Part shown: one piece after another, positions 24,236-33,953 of the stretch
Layout: each line of letters begins with the position of its first letter
Position numbering within the stretch: the first letter of the stretch is position 1
Assembly: GCF_003627965.1 (NCBI RefSeq)
Contig: NZ_RBWE01000001.1
Location: 186,001-250,000, forward strand
DNA length: 64,000 bases
From: Desulfofundulus salinus
Lineage (GTDB): Bacteria; Bacillota; Desulfotomaculia; Desulfotomaculales; Desulfovirgulaceae
Reading direction: 5' to 3'
Notes under the pieces: generated by a model
Seen by the model: the letters and a program-made list of their open reading frames with translations, nothing else
What the model was told of the DNA's origin: nothing
Database searches by the model: none
Translations under genes and position numbers: made by a program

Positions 24236-24864
24236 TGATAAAGCGGAATTTGCGTTTCTCTGGGCTTCTGGATAGTTACCGGTTCTGTGATCTTGACATC
24301 TGTTGGTCCCACGACTCTGACATCTATGATCTTGCGTCTGAATTGAGGAGTTGTTAAGTCTTCCAGGATTACTATCGCAAGGATTATTGCGGTCACAAAT
24401 GCAGAAGGGATGGCGAGTAAATAAAGGAGCCGGGGAAAACGAGTGGAGAAAATTTGGTATAGATGAAGAACTTCTGTTTCCCCTCCTAAAAGATAGATTA
24501 AACCGATAGAAACCCACATCCAGGCAAAGCCGGACAGAAGAACACCGTTAACCGTTCGAATGTGCCATCCAGATGGGGGATTAGGTAAATATATTTGGTA
24601 CCTCTTCAGGAGAGTTCGTACAGATTCTATTATCCAGCAGAGGAGGGTGAGAATAGAACCTATTACTCCGTATATAGCCATTGCCAGGGATGCTATCTTT
24701 AGTATGTTTAGAATGTCGGGTAATAAGTTTCCGACTGGCTTACAAACTTCGATAAATGTCTCGGGGTCAATATGCTTAACGGTTAGAAGAACTATTAGTA
24801 TTAGCAAGGCTTTCTCAGGAGATTTGATAAGCTTAATAGCCTCCTTAATCACTCCCGTATTCAC
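24214..24864 (-). CDS. Four-helix membrane protein, unknown function
   Basis: This 216-residue minus-strand gene encodes about four membrane helices (ALLILIVLLTVKHI, AMAIYGVIGSILTLLCWIIE, LLSGFAWMWVSIGLIYLLGG, LLAIPSAFVTAIILAIVILE) and a polar, Thr/Pro-rich tail. AGGAGG lies 10 bases before GTG 24864, supporting the start. It overlaps the oppositely directed gene at 23912 by 22 bases. The gene is AT-rich and unlike its neighbours in codon use, and no known family matches. It separates the conjugation operon from Tad locus 1. Confidence 0.65.
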   Translation of the reverse strand: MNTGVIKEAIKLIKSPEKALLILIVLLTVKHIDPETFIEVCKPVGNLLPDILNILKIASLAMAIYGVIGSILTLLCWIIESVRTLLKRYQIYLPNPPSGWHIRTVNGVLLSGFAWMWVSIGLIYLLGGETEVLHLYQIFSTRFPRLLYLLAIPSAFVTAIILAIVILEDLTTPQFRRKIIDVRVVGPTDVKITEPVTIQKPRETQIPLYHQTSPPF

Positions 24865-25150
24865 TACCAGGAACCTCCTGTGCGCGATTTTGTTTGCAGT
24901 TGTTAACTTTTGAATTCGCCCGATAACCGTATTTTTCCTGCAGGAACGGGGTGAAAATCAAAATCGTCAGGATTGGCGGCAGCAGGCTGCTAACTTAGGA
25001 AAATGCCAGTAAGAGTCACGAAGACGCTTTTTCCTTCTAGAAAGCCTGGGCGTTTCAGACCTGTTTTTGCCATCTGTTTTTTCTCAGGGGTAGCTTCGGA
25101 GAAATCTGAAAGCGGGGTTCTCATTGCGCTGGACCGGGGGGTGGTGCTAG
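24865..25150. other. Intergenic region before Tad locus 1
   Basis: This 286-bp region separates the minus-strand membrane gene from the small gene at 25151. It should contain the promoter of Tad locus 1. No clear -35/-10 pair or terminator stands out. A 62-residue frame at 25003-25191 lacks a good start. Confidence 0.4.
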
Positions 25151-25324
25151 GTGGACTTTCTCGAACTATTGAGGCGAAAGTGGGACACTGAGGGGAAGGC
25201 CTTCCCGGGCAAGCTCTGCCCGCTGAAGTGGATAAACAGCAAAAATTATTTCGGCCCCTGCTACGGGGGGAAGTGCACTTGGCGGGATCCCTCCAAAGGA
25301 GGTGATTTTATTTGCGTGTTCTAG
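25151..25324 (+). CDS. Small cysteine-containing protein preceding the Tad locus
   Basis: This 57-residue protein (VDFLELLRRKWDTEGKAFPG, then LCPLKWINSKNYFGPCYGG and KCTWRDPSK) has three of its four Cys residues spaced as a possible small metal or disulfide site. Its end overlaps the TTG start of the next gene by 13 bases, and the AAAGGAGGTGAT site of that gene lies inside this frame, which suggests coupling. GTG 25151 follows GGGGGGTGG. Too short for most gene callers. The composition is natural and the frame is closed neatly by the neighbouring gene. Function unknown. Confidence 0.55.
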   Translation: MDFLELLRRKWDTEGKAFPGKLCPLKWINSKNYFGPCYGGKCTWRDPSKGGDFICVF

Positions 25325-27201
25325 TTGCAACGGGTTTGGAAGAGCTCGACGGGAGCATTTCCGACGAACTCTCCAGCCGGGACATAGAGGTGGTTGGCGA
25401 GTGCTACTACCGTGAGGGCCTCCTGTCGCTCGCAAAGGACCGCGGGGCGGACGTGGTGATTCTCTCCCCCCACCTGCCCGGGTGGACCGACATGGTGGAG
25501 CTGGTGAGGGAGCTTCGCATGGCCGGCCTGCGCGTAGTGCTCCTTCCCGGCCGCCGTGATGACGGGGAAGCTCTGGACCTGGCTCGGAAGGGGGTTGCCC
25601 TGGGGGTATATGATCTGGTCTGGGATCCGGTCAGCCCGGCGGCGGTAATTAACCGGGTGTTGAACCCGGCCACGCTGGCCGATGCGGGCGTAGAGCCCGA
25701 CGAGGCGGCTGTGGGGAAGATGATGGGAGAGGAAGTAAAGGTTAAAAAAGCGGGGTTGCTTGGAAAGCTGAACCAGCTCCGTCCGAGCAGCATCAATCAA
25801 GCTGATAAGCCTGAACGGGAAAAAATGCAGGTCGGAAACGATCCGGAACAAGAGGAATCAACTCCGGGAGGAGAAGACGCCGTAGAGCCGGGCTACAAAC
25901 CCCCGCAGGATACGGGTTGCGGTATTCCTGTTTTAAACAAGGTGGTTTTGGGCACCCCTAAAGCGCTTCTGGGACTTGGTAGCGAACAACTGGAGGAATG
26001 GTTCCAGGGGGTATTTGACGGCGTTCTGGAAGTAATCCACGCTTCCAGGACGCCGGAAGATTTTAAGGAAGCCGTTGAAAATTCCGCCCCGGATATAGCC
26101 GTACTTATGCGTACGGGGCCGGCCGGAGGTATAGCCGACGCTCATAAACTCGCCGCATTGGCGGTTACCAGGGTACCGGCTGTTCTGTTCATCGCCGGGG
26201 AACTCGACGATATAGGCAAAAAAATGGTTGAAGCCGCCGCCAGTGCGGGGGTACGCCACATACTTACCTGCCCGCCCGGCGGTTTCGTTTCCGGGGAAGA
26301 ACTGGTCTTCCTGGTGAACTCCCTGATCCGTGAACTGAAGACCATACAAACCGAACCGGCGACAGCGGTGCAAAAAACCAAACCCAAAGAGAAACCCCGG
26401 AAGAGCGGGCGGCGGGAAAGAAAGCTCCGGTTCGCACTGCCCGGGATATCTGTTAAAGAATCCGTCCCTCTGGAAGAGGAAACCCGGGAAGACGAAGCAG
26501 AGAAAGATAAAACCCTGCACGATGTGCCGGGGAAAAATCCGGCATCCATAGTCCCCGGGGGACTTTTTGCGGTCGTATCGCCCTGGCGTCCGGGTCTTGC
26601 GGGTAGAATCGCCGCCCAGGCGGCGAGGATGTTTGCGGCCACAGAAAACGAGGTGGCCTTTATATGTGCTGCAAAGGAGAGCACGGGCGCGGTCTGGCTG
26701 GACGTGAGCGACGAGGAACTCATCATGTGCGACTGGCGGGTGCCCGGGTCGGCCGTTCCTCTGGTGCGTGACAGGCTCAAACTCTGGCCGGTGGACCCGG
26801 CAAAAGACCTGGACTGCGGCAGGGACGGCGTGATTGAGCTCATAAAGCAGGCGCGCAGAACTGCTGTGTACACGGTGGTCGATTTCGGCGGGGACGTCAA
26901 CCTGGCCGGTAAAGCGGTGTTCCTCGGGCGGTCGGTCGTAATGTGCGTAGTCCCCGGCGGGGACACGGTCGAATTAAAGACGGCCATGCTCTGGTACCGG
27001 CAGCTAAAAGAGGGGAGGGAAAACGTGGTGGCGGGCATAGACCTCAGGGGGTCGCCGCCGGTTGTGCCGGAACAATTGGACCCCGTGCTGACCATACGCC
27101 ATAACCCGGCGGATGCCCTTTCCGAAGCTTTGGTACAGGGAGCGGAAGGAGAGTTTTACTGGGAAAGGATGAGGAGCATTGCCAAAAAACAGACTGGTTA
27201 A
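25312..27201 (+). CDS. CpaE-like protein with receiver-like domains and a degenerate P-loop
   Basis: The 629-residue product starts with a response-regulator-like domain (RGADVVILSPHLPGWTDMVE, then LRVVLLPGRRDD). After a low-complexity linker comes a second similar domain (about 220-345), a charged linker, and a ParA/MinD-like domain (from about 415). CpaE proteins of Tad pili have the same order, but here the Walker A is lost: FAVVSPWRPGLAGRIAAQAA replaces KGGxGKT. It could be a structural partner of the intact CpaE at 27842, localising the pilus. TTG 25312 has a near-perfect AAAGGAGGTGAT site. It overlaps the CpaB gene by 23 bases. Confidence 0.7.
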   Translation: MRVLVATGLEELDGSISDELSSRDIEVVGECYYREGLLSLAKDRGADVVILSPHLPGWTDMVELVRELRMAGLRVVLLPGRRDDGEALDLARKGVALGVYDLVWDPVSPAAVINRVLNPATLADAGVEPDEAAVGKMMGEEVKVKKAGLLGKLNQLRPSSINQADKPEREKMQVGNDPEQEESTPGGEDAVEPGYKPPQDTGCGIPVLNKVVLGTPKALLGLGSEQLEEWFQGVFDGVLEVIHASRTPEDFKEAVENSAPDIAVLMRTGPAGGIADAHKLAALAVTRVPAVLFIAGELDDIGKKMVEAAASAGVRHILTCPPGGFVSGEELVFLVNSLIRELKTIQTEPATAVQKTKPKEKPRKSGRRERKLRFALPGISVKESVPLEEETREDEAEKDKTLHDVPGKNPASIVPGGLFAVVSPWRPGLAGRIAAQAARMFAATENEVAFICAAKESTGAVWLDVSDEELIMCDWRVPGSAVPLVRDRLKLWPVDPAKDLDCGRDGVIELIKQARRTAVYTVVDFGGDVNLAGKAVFLGRSVVMCVVPGGDTVELKTAMLWYRQLKEGRENVVAGIDLRGSPPVVPEQLDPVLTIRHNPADALSEALVQGAEGEFYWERMRSIAKKQTG

Positions 27202-27841
27202 CGTTTTAATAGCTCTGGTCCTGGTCGTACTGTCCGGTTTCCTGGTGTGGTATATCATCGGGATTACCGCGCCGACGGTACCGGTGGTCAAGGCCCAGAA
27301 GAGAATACCTGTGGGAACGGCCATCACCGGCGACATGGTGAAGGTCCAGCCCATGGCCAGGGTGGACGTACCTCCCGACGCCGTTTCAGACGTCCGGGAG
27401 GTAATCGGCAAAACCGTAACCCTCGGCACCCTTCTGCCGGGTGACCCTGTCAGGAAGGCGCACGTGAAGGCAGGAGTGGGGAGCCTGCAGGCCCGTCTCA
27501 GCTCCCTGGCCCCCGGAAGGGTGGCCGTGGACCTGCCCGCTGAAAGCGCACTGAAGGGGCTTTCCGCAGGGGACAAAGTGATGGTCTTCGGGGAAGTGCC
27601 GGTCGGAGACGCGGCCTCGAAGACGGCGGCCACGGTTGTGGAACTCATAGCCAAAGATGCCGTGGTCATCAGTGTACCCGGGGACAAGCAGCAAAGTGAA
27701 GGCGTATTCGGCAGCACCGGGGGCGGCAAGGGGCCGGTGGTGGTGGCGGTAACGCCCGAAGAGGCCAAAAAAATCGCCAGCTCCATCGTCAGGGGCAAAA
27801 GGACTGCGATAGCCCTCCTGCCCCAGGAGGGAGTCAAATAA
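27179..27841 (+). CDS. cpaB: CpaB/RcpC-like SAF-domain pilus assembly protein
   Basis: This 220-residue protein has one N-terminal membrane helix (VNVLIALVLVVLSGFLVWYI), then a SAF domain (VPVVKAQKRIPVGTAITGDM) followed by an RcpC-type region (APGRVAVDLPAESALKGLSA). In Tad systems CpaB sits outside the membrane near the secretin; this organism lacks an outer membrane, so it probably works in the wall zone. TTG 27179 overlaps the upstream gene. A second CpaB-like gene lies in Tad locus 2 (46613). Length is slightly short of Gram-negative forms, as usual for Firmicutes. Confidence 0.82.
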   Translation: MPKNRLVNVLIALVLVVLSGFLVWYIIGITAPTVPVVKAQKRIPVGTAITGDMVKVQPMARVDVPPDAVSDVREVIGKTVTLGTLLPGDPVRKAHVKAGVGSLQARLSSLAPGRVAVDLPAESALKGLSAGDKVMVFGEVPVGDAASKTAATVVELIAKDAVVISVPGDKQQSEGVFGSTGGGKGPVVVAVTPEEAKKIASSIVRGKRTAIALLPQEGVK

Positions 27842-28714
27842 ATGTTTGGGTTCGGCAAGAAAAAGAAGAAGGATATGGAGGAATCCAGGGAGAGCCTTAT
27901 TCTATGGGGGCCTGCGGCGGAAACGGAGCATCCGAAACAAGAGGAGGAAAAGGAAAACCCCGGGATGATCGACGGCATTCCGGTCTCCCCCGAGGCCCTG
28001 CCAGGGCGGGGGAAGATAATCACCTTCCACTCCCCCAAGGGTGGGGACGGCGTGAGCACCGTGGCGGCAAACGTAGCCGCTTTATTAGCCAGACATGCCG
28101 GGACGGTGCTGGTGGACCTCAATGGGGTGGGCGCAGTAAGATCGAGGTTCGGGCTGCCTTCCGACTGCCCGGTGAACATTCTGGACTGGGAGAGTGCTGA
28201 AGACAGGCGGCACATATCGGTTTACGAGCACCAGTGCGGCCTGGCCCTGGTGCCCGGTGTGGTACACTACGACGACCTGGAGCGGGTCAATCCCGCCCTT
28301 GTTTTCCGGGTCCTCGGGATTCTGAAGGATGCCTACGAGTACGTGGTGGTGGACGCGCCGCCGGTGAACGGAACCAACCCGGCCTGGGCCGCCGCGGTGG
28401 TTTCCGACATGGTGTTCACCGTTATCACTCCCGACCGGGCAAGCATCGACATGCTCGGGGGTGCCATGAACTACCTGGAAAGGCTCGGGTGCGGGGACCG
28501 CTCGGCTGTTTTGTTGAACAAGGCCGGGGTACCCGGGGGCATACGTGTCAACGACCTGGTGGACAAAAATCCCCTGGGGATAGACTTTAAAGCCGTCCTG
28601 CCGTACAGCGAAGCGGTGATGGAGTGCAACAACAGGAGGCAGGCGGCGGCGCTTTCAAGGCCCAAAGACCCCTTCTCCCGGGCGGTGGCCGCCTTCATGG
28701 AGGTGATGGATTGA
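27842..28714 (+). CDS. cpaE: CpaE/TadZ-like MinD-family ATPase
   Basis: The 290-residue protein is a ParA/MinD-type ATPase that would position the Tad machinery. The deviant Walker A is FHSPKGGDGVSTVAANVA (from residue 61), the Walker A' acid is in VLVDLNGVG and Walker B in YVVVDAPPV. The N-terminal receiver-like part seen in classic CpaE is short here and instead appears in the previous gene, so the function may be shared between the two proteins. It starts one base after the CpaB stop (TAA ATG) and ends one base before CpaF. The sequence looks complete. Confidence 0.83.
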   Translation: MFGFGKKKKKDMEESRESLILWGPAAETEHPKQEEEKENPGMIDGIPVSPEALPGRGKIITFHSPKGGDGVSTVAANVAALLARHAGTVLVDLNGVGAVRSRFGLPSDCPVNILDWESAEDRRHISVYEHQCGLALVPGVVHYDDLERVNPALVFRVLGILKDAYEYVVVDAPPVNGTNPAWAAAVVSDMVFTVITPDRASIDMLGGAMNYLERLGCGDRSAVLLNKAGVPGGIRVNDLVDKNPLGIDFKAVLPYSEAVMECNNRRQAAALSRPKDPFSRAVAAFMEVMD

Positions 28715-28715
28715 A

Positions 28716-30046
<1,331 letters not shown>

Positions 30047-30053
<7 letters not shown>

Positions 30054-30865
30054 CGCTTTTAAACTTTGCCGCCGCCGGGGCAACCGTTCTGGCGGCGCTC
30101 ATACTTGTCTTCGGCCCGAATCTTTCCGGCCGCACCCGTTCAGTAAGGCTCAAGGAGCACAAAACAGGTAAAATACAGGACCTCCCCGTGCTGCTTGCAG
30201 GGGCCGCCGGGTGCGCCCTGGTGGCTTACGCGGTGACCGGGACGGTTTATTTTGCCGCCGCCGCCTCGCTGGGCGGCTTTTACGTGTCCAGGTGGTGGCG
30301 GGACGCGCAGGAAGCCCGGAGAAAAGAGCTCCTGCGGGCGCAGTTCGCCGACGTCCTGCAGCAGCTGGCCAGCGCGGTGCGGGGCGGCCTGAATCCCTAC
30401 CAGGCCCTGGAGGACGCCGTACCGAACATGCCCCGGCCGGCCAAGGACATTTTCTTTGAAGTGCTGCGCAGGACGAGGACGGGCCAGACCATCGTCCAGG
30501 CCCTTGACTCGGTGTGCCAGGAAACTGACTGGGAAGACCTGCGGGTCCTCACCGTCGGCCTGAGCCTGTACAGCAGGACGGGTAGCGACCTGGCCGCCAT
30601 ATGCGACCACGCCCTGGAAGCCTACTACGAGAGGGAAAGCTTCCGGGCGTTCATCGACGCGGTTACCGCTGACAGCCGCATGACGCTGAAAATATTATCC
30701 GGGCTTCCCTTCCTCGTGGTGGGATTTGCCCGTGCCGTGAACCCGGCGTTCGCCGAACCTCTTTTCCACACGTTGCCCGGGAGCGCGGTCTTCGTGGTGT
30801 GCTGTGCGATGATCTTCCTGGGCAATGTGGTGGTTAAGAAGATGATGGCCGGGGTGTCGCAGTAG
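30047..30865 (+). CDS. tadB: TadB-like pilus platform protein (locus 1)
   Basis: This 272-residue membrane protein belongs to the GspF/TadB family: N-terminal helices, a cytoplasmic helical domain with LRAQFADVLQQLASAVRGGL and NPYQALEDAVPNMPRPAKDI, and two C-terminal helices. TadB and TadC together form the inner platform on which the CpaF ATPase works. GTG 30047 overlaps CpaF; the gene after it is TadC-like, as in canonical Tad operons. Complete. Confidence 0.88.
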
Positions 30866-30878
30866 GGAGGGATAAACT

Positions 30879-31694
30879 TTGGATTTGCGCCTGACGGCGG
30901 CCCTGCTGGCGTCGGCGGGTATAGCCGTTTTAATGTTGAAGAAGCCGTCTCTTTTTTCGGAAGACGCCCGGGAGAGGGCGGAGGAACTGCTGGCCCGTAC
31001 GGGGAAAAGGTTCTCTTCCGGCGATTCCCGCACCCTGCTGGAAAGGAAAATCGTCCAGGCGAACCTGGACATACGGCCGGAGGTGTTTGCGGGTTTGCGT
31101 ATAGCCCTTCCCCTGGCCTGCATGGCCCTGTTCGTCCCGCCGGCTTTACTAGGATTCCTGGACATATACTGGGGGGTCGTCCCGGCGCTGGCGCTCTGGT
31201 TCCTGCCCGGCTGGTGGCTCAACAACCGGGTGAAAAGCCGGGTGGCCGCCATCAGGCGGGACCTGCCGGACTTCTCCATCATGTTTTCCACGGCGCTGGC
31301 CGCCGGGGCGGACATCCTGACCGCCCTGGAACAGGTGGCCTCCTCGCTGAAGGGGGAGCTGGGGGCCGAGATTCAGCGTGTCTGCCGCGATATGGCCGTA
31401 GGGAAAAGACGCACTGACGCCCTGGCGGAGATGGCCGCCCGGTGCGGGGTGGACGAGTTGACCGCCCTGGTGAGGGTCATCGAGCAGGCCCAGCGTTACG
31501 GCTCACCCCTGGCTGAAACGGTGAAGCAGCACGCCGCCCAGATGCAGATCCTCCGCCGTTACGAAGCCCAGCGGGTGGCCGGGGAACTGGGGGTCAAGAT
31601 CATCTTCCCGATCATCATGTTCATCCTGTTCCCCATGCTAATCCTGGTGGGTTTCCCGGTCATCTGGCACCTGATAGCTGCCCTGGGCAATTAA
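30879..31694 (+). CDS. tadC: TadC-like pilus platform protein (locus 1)
   Basis: The 271-residue product is the second GspF-type platform protein: a short N-terminal helix, two helices near residues 70-115 (LRIALPLACMALFVPPALLG), a cytoplasmic domain with LPDFSIMFSTALAAGADILT and VRVIEQAQRYGSPLAETVKQ, and C-terminal helices. TTG 30879 has GGGAGGG upstream. It lies 13 bp after TadB and 20 bp before the pilin gene, so it is in the same transcript. Confidence 0.88.
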   Translation: MDLRLTAALLASAGIAVLMLKKPSLFSEDARERAEELLARTGKRFSSGDSRTLLERKIVQANLDIRPEVFAGLRIALPLACMALFVPPALLGFLDIYWGVVPALALWFLPGWWLNNRVKSRVAAIRRDLPDFSIMFSTALAAGADILTALEQVASSLKGELGAEIQRVCRDMAVGKRRTDALAEMAARCGVDELTALVRVIEQAQRYGSPLAETVKQHAAQMQILRRYEAQRVAGELGVKIIFPIIMFILFPMLILVGFPVIWHLIAALGN

Positions 31695-31714
31695 GTTAAA
31701 GGAGGTGATATCTG

Positions 31715-31900
31715 GTGCTGAAAAAAATTAAAACCCTGGCGAGCAAGTTTCACCGCGACCAGTCGGGGGGCGGAATTGCCGAGTACGGCCTGATCCTGGC
31801 CCTGGTGGCGGTGGTATGCATTGCGGCTCTCACCGCTCTGGGCGTTGCCCTGGTGAACAAGTTCAATAGGGTCAAGGAAGCCCTGGACAGCACGGGCTAG
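31715..31900 (+). CDS. flp: Flp-type major pilin
   Basis: This 61-residue protein is a Flp pilin. It has a basic leader, a prepilin cleavage site in DQSGGGIAEYGLIL (Glu and Tyr at +5 and +6 after the cleaved Gly) and one long hydrophobic helix. It would be cut by the peptidase encoded at 32114 and polymerised by CpaF/TadB/TadC. GTG 31715 follows a full AAAGGAGGTGAT site at optimal spacing, suggesting very high translation, and a strong terminator follows, both as expected for a major pilin. Confidence 0.9.
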   Translation: MLKKIKTLASKFHRDQSGGGIAEYGLILALVAVVCIAALTALGVALVNKFNRVKEALDSTG

Positions 31901-31905
31901 TCAAG

Positions 31906-31937
31906 ATCCCCGGGTTACCAAACCCGGGGATTCTTTT
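31906..31937 (+). terminator. Strong terminator after the Flp pilin gene
   Basis: ATCCCCGGGTT pairs perfectly with AACCCGGGGAT, followed by TCTTTT. It probably lets pilin mRNA accumulate while downstream genes are made at lower level. Confidence 0.85.
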
Positions 31938-31945
31938 GGAAGGTT

Positions 31946-32113
31946 ATGGAAGGGGGTCATACTACGGAACGATTAGCCGCGGAACACACCGACCGGGCCT
32001 TCTACGTCGGGCTGGCCCTGCTCGCATATGGCGTTTTTTGCTCGATTATCACTTTAACCATTGCGGCCGCATACAGCTTTTGGGAACTTTTTAAAGACAG
32101 GGGGAATTATTGA
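31946..32113 (+). CDS. Small single-helix membrane protein in Tad locus 1
   Basis: A 55-residue protein with one helix (FYVGLALLAYGVFCSIITLT) flanked by a polar N-terminus and a short charged end. GGAAGG precedes ATG 31946. Its TGA is followed directly by the ATG of the prepilin peptidase, which indicates coupling. It resembles no known pilin (no Gly-Glu prepilin site). It may be an accessory subunit of the peptidase or pilus. Confidence 0.6.
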   Translation: MEGGHTTERLAAEHTDRAFYVGLALLAYGVFCSIITLTIAAAYSFWELFKDRGNY

Positions 32114-32572
32114 ATGTCGATTGAGTTTCCGGTCATCATTGCCGCCGTCGTAGCTCTTGCGGCGGCTTATATGGACGCCAGGTGGGAAATGACCATCCCG
32201 AACTGGTTGACGTATCCGACTATCCTCGGCGGTGTGCTCCTGGATTTATGGCTGGGGAGGTATGATTACCTTGTCGGTGCCCTGGTAGTGTTCGTGGCAA
32301 TGTTTTTATGCTGGATGTTCGGCTGGATAGGGGGCGGGGACATGAAACTTGCCCCGGGGCTGGCGCTTTTCCTGGGACCCCTACCGGTGCTGTACGGGGT
32401 GGCCCTGGCGTCCGCCATCTTCGCCATATGGGGCGGCCTTAAAGCCTGGCGCGGTACGGGCCGTCCGGCGGCCTTCCTGATGGTCCTGGTGGGGAGAATG
32501 CCCGGCGGGGCGGTACCCCTGGCGGTGTTGATGGGTCCGCTGGCGGTGGGGTTGAAAGTGCTGGGAGTATGA
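32114..32572 (+). CDS. cpaA: Prepilin peptidase (CpaA/TadV, A24 family)
   Basis: This 152-residue membrane aspartic protease cuts the leader of Flp-type prepilins. Both catalytic Asp motifs are visible: AAYMDARWEMTIPNWLT near residues 18-34 and GWIGGGDMKLAPGLAL near 73 (GxGD type). It has about four to six short helices, and the small size is normal for CpaA/TadV. No second peptidase is present in the window, so it probably serves both Tad loci and all of their pseudopilins. Confidence 0.9.
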   Translation: MSIEFPVIIAAVVALAAAYMDARWEMTIPNWLTYPTILGGVLLDLWLGRYDYLVGALVVFVAMFLCWMFGWIGGGDMKLAPGLALFLGPLPVLYGVALASAIFAIWGGLKAWRGTGRPAAFLMVLVGRMPGGAVPLAVLMGPLAVGLKVLGV

Positions 32573-32618
32573 GAGTGAAAAGCGATGGTGCGGGGCTGTT
32601 GTGTAGAAAGGAGTTGGC

Positions 32619-33047
32619 ATGAAAATGTGGAAAGAACTTAGAGAAAGACAAGCGGCGATAGACCGCTACGTCTTTCGGTTAAGGGAAAACTCGCTGGGAT
32701 ATGTCTTAGCCCTGATCTTTTACGGTTTAACGTTGCCTCCTTGGGCGTTCATCATAACCTTGAAAACGGCGTTATATTACACCACATTACTCCGCGGTGG
32801 TATGCCGGATCTTCCAGGGAAGGTTATTATAACTTTCCTTTGCATGTTCATTCCGGTAACGTTATATTGTTTGGCCCCGTACCTGGCATTAAGCTGGATA
32901 AGCCTGCTACTGAAGTTTGCGGAGTTGGTGAGGATTTTTATGGTTAAATTACTAAAGAAAGTCGGGTTTGGGGAATATGGTTTTTTGACCAGGAAAGAGC
33001 TGAAGCACGGTTGTATATTCTTCGGGGACGGTGTCCGGGATGATTAA
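32619..33047 (+). CDS. Small membrane protein of repeat module A
   Basis: This 142-residue protein has a charged N-terminus (MKMWKELRERQAAIDRYVFR), two hydrophobic helices and a basic C-terminal part (ELVRIFMVKLLKKVGFGEYG). AAAGGAG precedes ATG 32619. It overlaps the next gene by 17 bases. The same gene pair plan recurs at 37090/37452 (module B). The family is unknown. Together with its partner it may anchor the surface proteins encoded downstream. Confidence 0.62.
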   Translation: MKMWKELRERQAAIDRYVFRLRENSLGYVLALIFYGLTLPPWAFIITLKTALYYTTLLRGGMPDLPGKVIITFLCMFIPVTLYCLAPYLALSWISLLLKFAELVRIFMVKLLKKVGFGEYGFLTRKELKHGCIFFGDGVRDD

Positions 33048-33702
33048 GCCGGATACTCTTTCCCTTTTCTGGTTCTGGTACGTTTTTATGCCCGGCTTGA
33101 TTTACGTGTGGGTCAACAGGACATTTCGGGGCAAAAATATCGCCGCGTATCTATGGGAATCTTTTGTTTGCGGGATAATCCTGGCTGCTTCCGGGATAGT
33201 TCTGACGTTAGTGGTTTGCTACTTTTCTGGAGGATATAGTGATGCTCTGCTGTTCTTAAGCGCCCTTCTTTACGTAAATAAAGAAGGTCTGTTGTGGCTT
33301 CTCGAATGGAACGAGCTTGCTTTTTTCTACTTATCCTTGAGTTGCCTTGAGATATATATGTTGGCCGCAGGGTTTGGGGTTGGATTCAGGCGCGTTGCCG
33401 AAATGGGCTTGTTCGCCAATAAAAAACCAAGGATAACGCCCAGTTCGGCCCTGGATATAGAGATGCTTGAGTTCCGCAAAAGAAACGAGGCTCCTTGGGT
33501 AACCATATACTTGAAAAATGGGGTGAAGGTTGAAGGGGAATGCTGCGCTTATACATTTACCGAACCGCGGGAAATTTCAATAATAGCAGATTGTGGGAAA
33601 ATAGTCGTGCCTATAAATGCGGAAGTTGTTGCTATTGAGTTAGTTGGGAGAAAAAAAAGAAACCAGGGTGGCAGTAAGCTGGTTCCTCTTCCCCGGCATT
33701 AG
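33031..33702 (+). CDS. Membrane protein with Sm-like C-terminal domain (module A; DUF6338-like)
   Basis: The 223-residue product has three membrane helices (FWYVFMPGLIYVWVNR, FVCGIILAASGIVLTLVVCY and FFYLSLSCLEIYMLAAGFGV) followed by a small beta domain with VTIYLKNGVKVEGECCAYTF and PINAEVVAIELVG, which looks like an Sm-type barrel. The paralogue at 37452 has the same tail (VVIHLKEGHKVEGECLRYNW). DUF6338 proteins have this plan; their function is unknown. GTG 33031 is inside the previous gene; ATG 33040 is a possible alternative. Confidence 0.62.
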   Translation: MSGMIKPDTLSLFWFWYVFMPGLIYVWVNRTFRGKNIAAYLWESFVCGIILAASGIVLTLVVCYFSGGYSDALLFLSALLYVNKEGLLWLLEWNELAFFYLSLSCLEIYMLAAGFGVGFRRVAEMGLFANKKPRITPSSALDIEMLEFRKRNEAPWVTIYLKNGVKVEGECCAYTFTEPREISIIADCGKIVVPINAEVVAIELVGRKKRNQGGSKLVPLPRH

Positions 33703-33724
33703 CCCGGCCCCGCCGGGTTTTTCG
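33703..33724 (+). terminator. Terminator after module A membrane genes
   Basis: CCCGGC/GCCGGG stem with CCCC loop region, followed by TTTTTC. Confidence 0.75.
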
Positions 33725-33755
33725 TATTTGGGAGCTGTTTTTACCCCGCTCATGC

Positions 33756-33761
33756 TATAAT
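33756..33761 (+). promoter_or_regulatory. Extended -10 promoter candidate
   Basis: TGCTATAAT (TATAAT 33756-33761) is a good extended -10 box without a clear -35. It lies between a terminator and the small gene at 33840, so transcription of the CuAO-N gene probably begins here. Confidence 0.5.
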
Positions 33762-33839
33762 ATTCCAGAAGGTAGTGGTCCCTGGAACAAAAGTTTCCAT
33801 TCCTACGTCTAATACCTTAAAAAAAGGAGTGATGTTAGT

Positions 33840-33914
33840 CTGCTGAAATTTTTCTGGTTCATCATCATGCTGGCGCTCTTCGTGATCTTCGTGCCGGGCA
33901 TGCGCCCGGTATAG
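33840..33914 (+). CDS. 24-residue membrane peptide
   Basis: The frame LLKFFWFIIMLALFVIFVPG plus four residues encodes one hydrophobic helix with a basic end. AAAAGGAG lies 10 bases before CTG 33840; no ATG, GTG or TTG is available in frame before it. It follows an extended -10 promoter and precedes the CuAO-N gene. It could be a short membrane peptide or a leader. Very short, non-standard start. Confidence 0.35.
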   Translation: MLKFFWFIIMLALFVIFVPGMRPV

Positions 33915-33953
33915 GAAACTAACGGAATAAACCTTCCAGAAAGGAGAGGTCTT

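Noticed and set aside
25003-25191. 62-residue plus-strand frame
   Set aside because: No good ribosome site and unnatural composition; the gene at 25151 in another frame is better supported.
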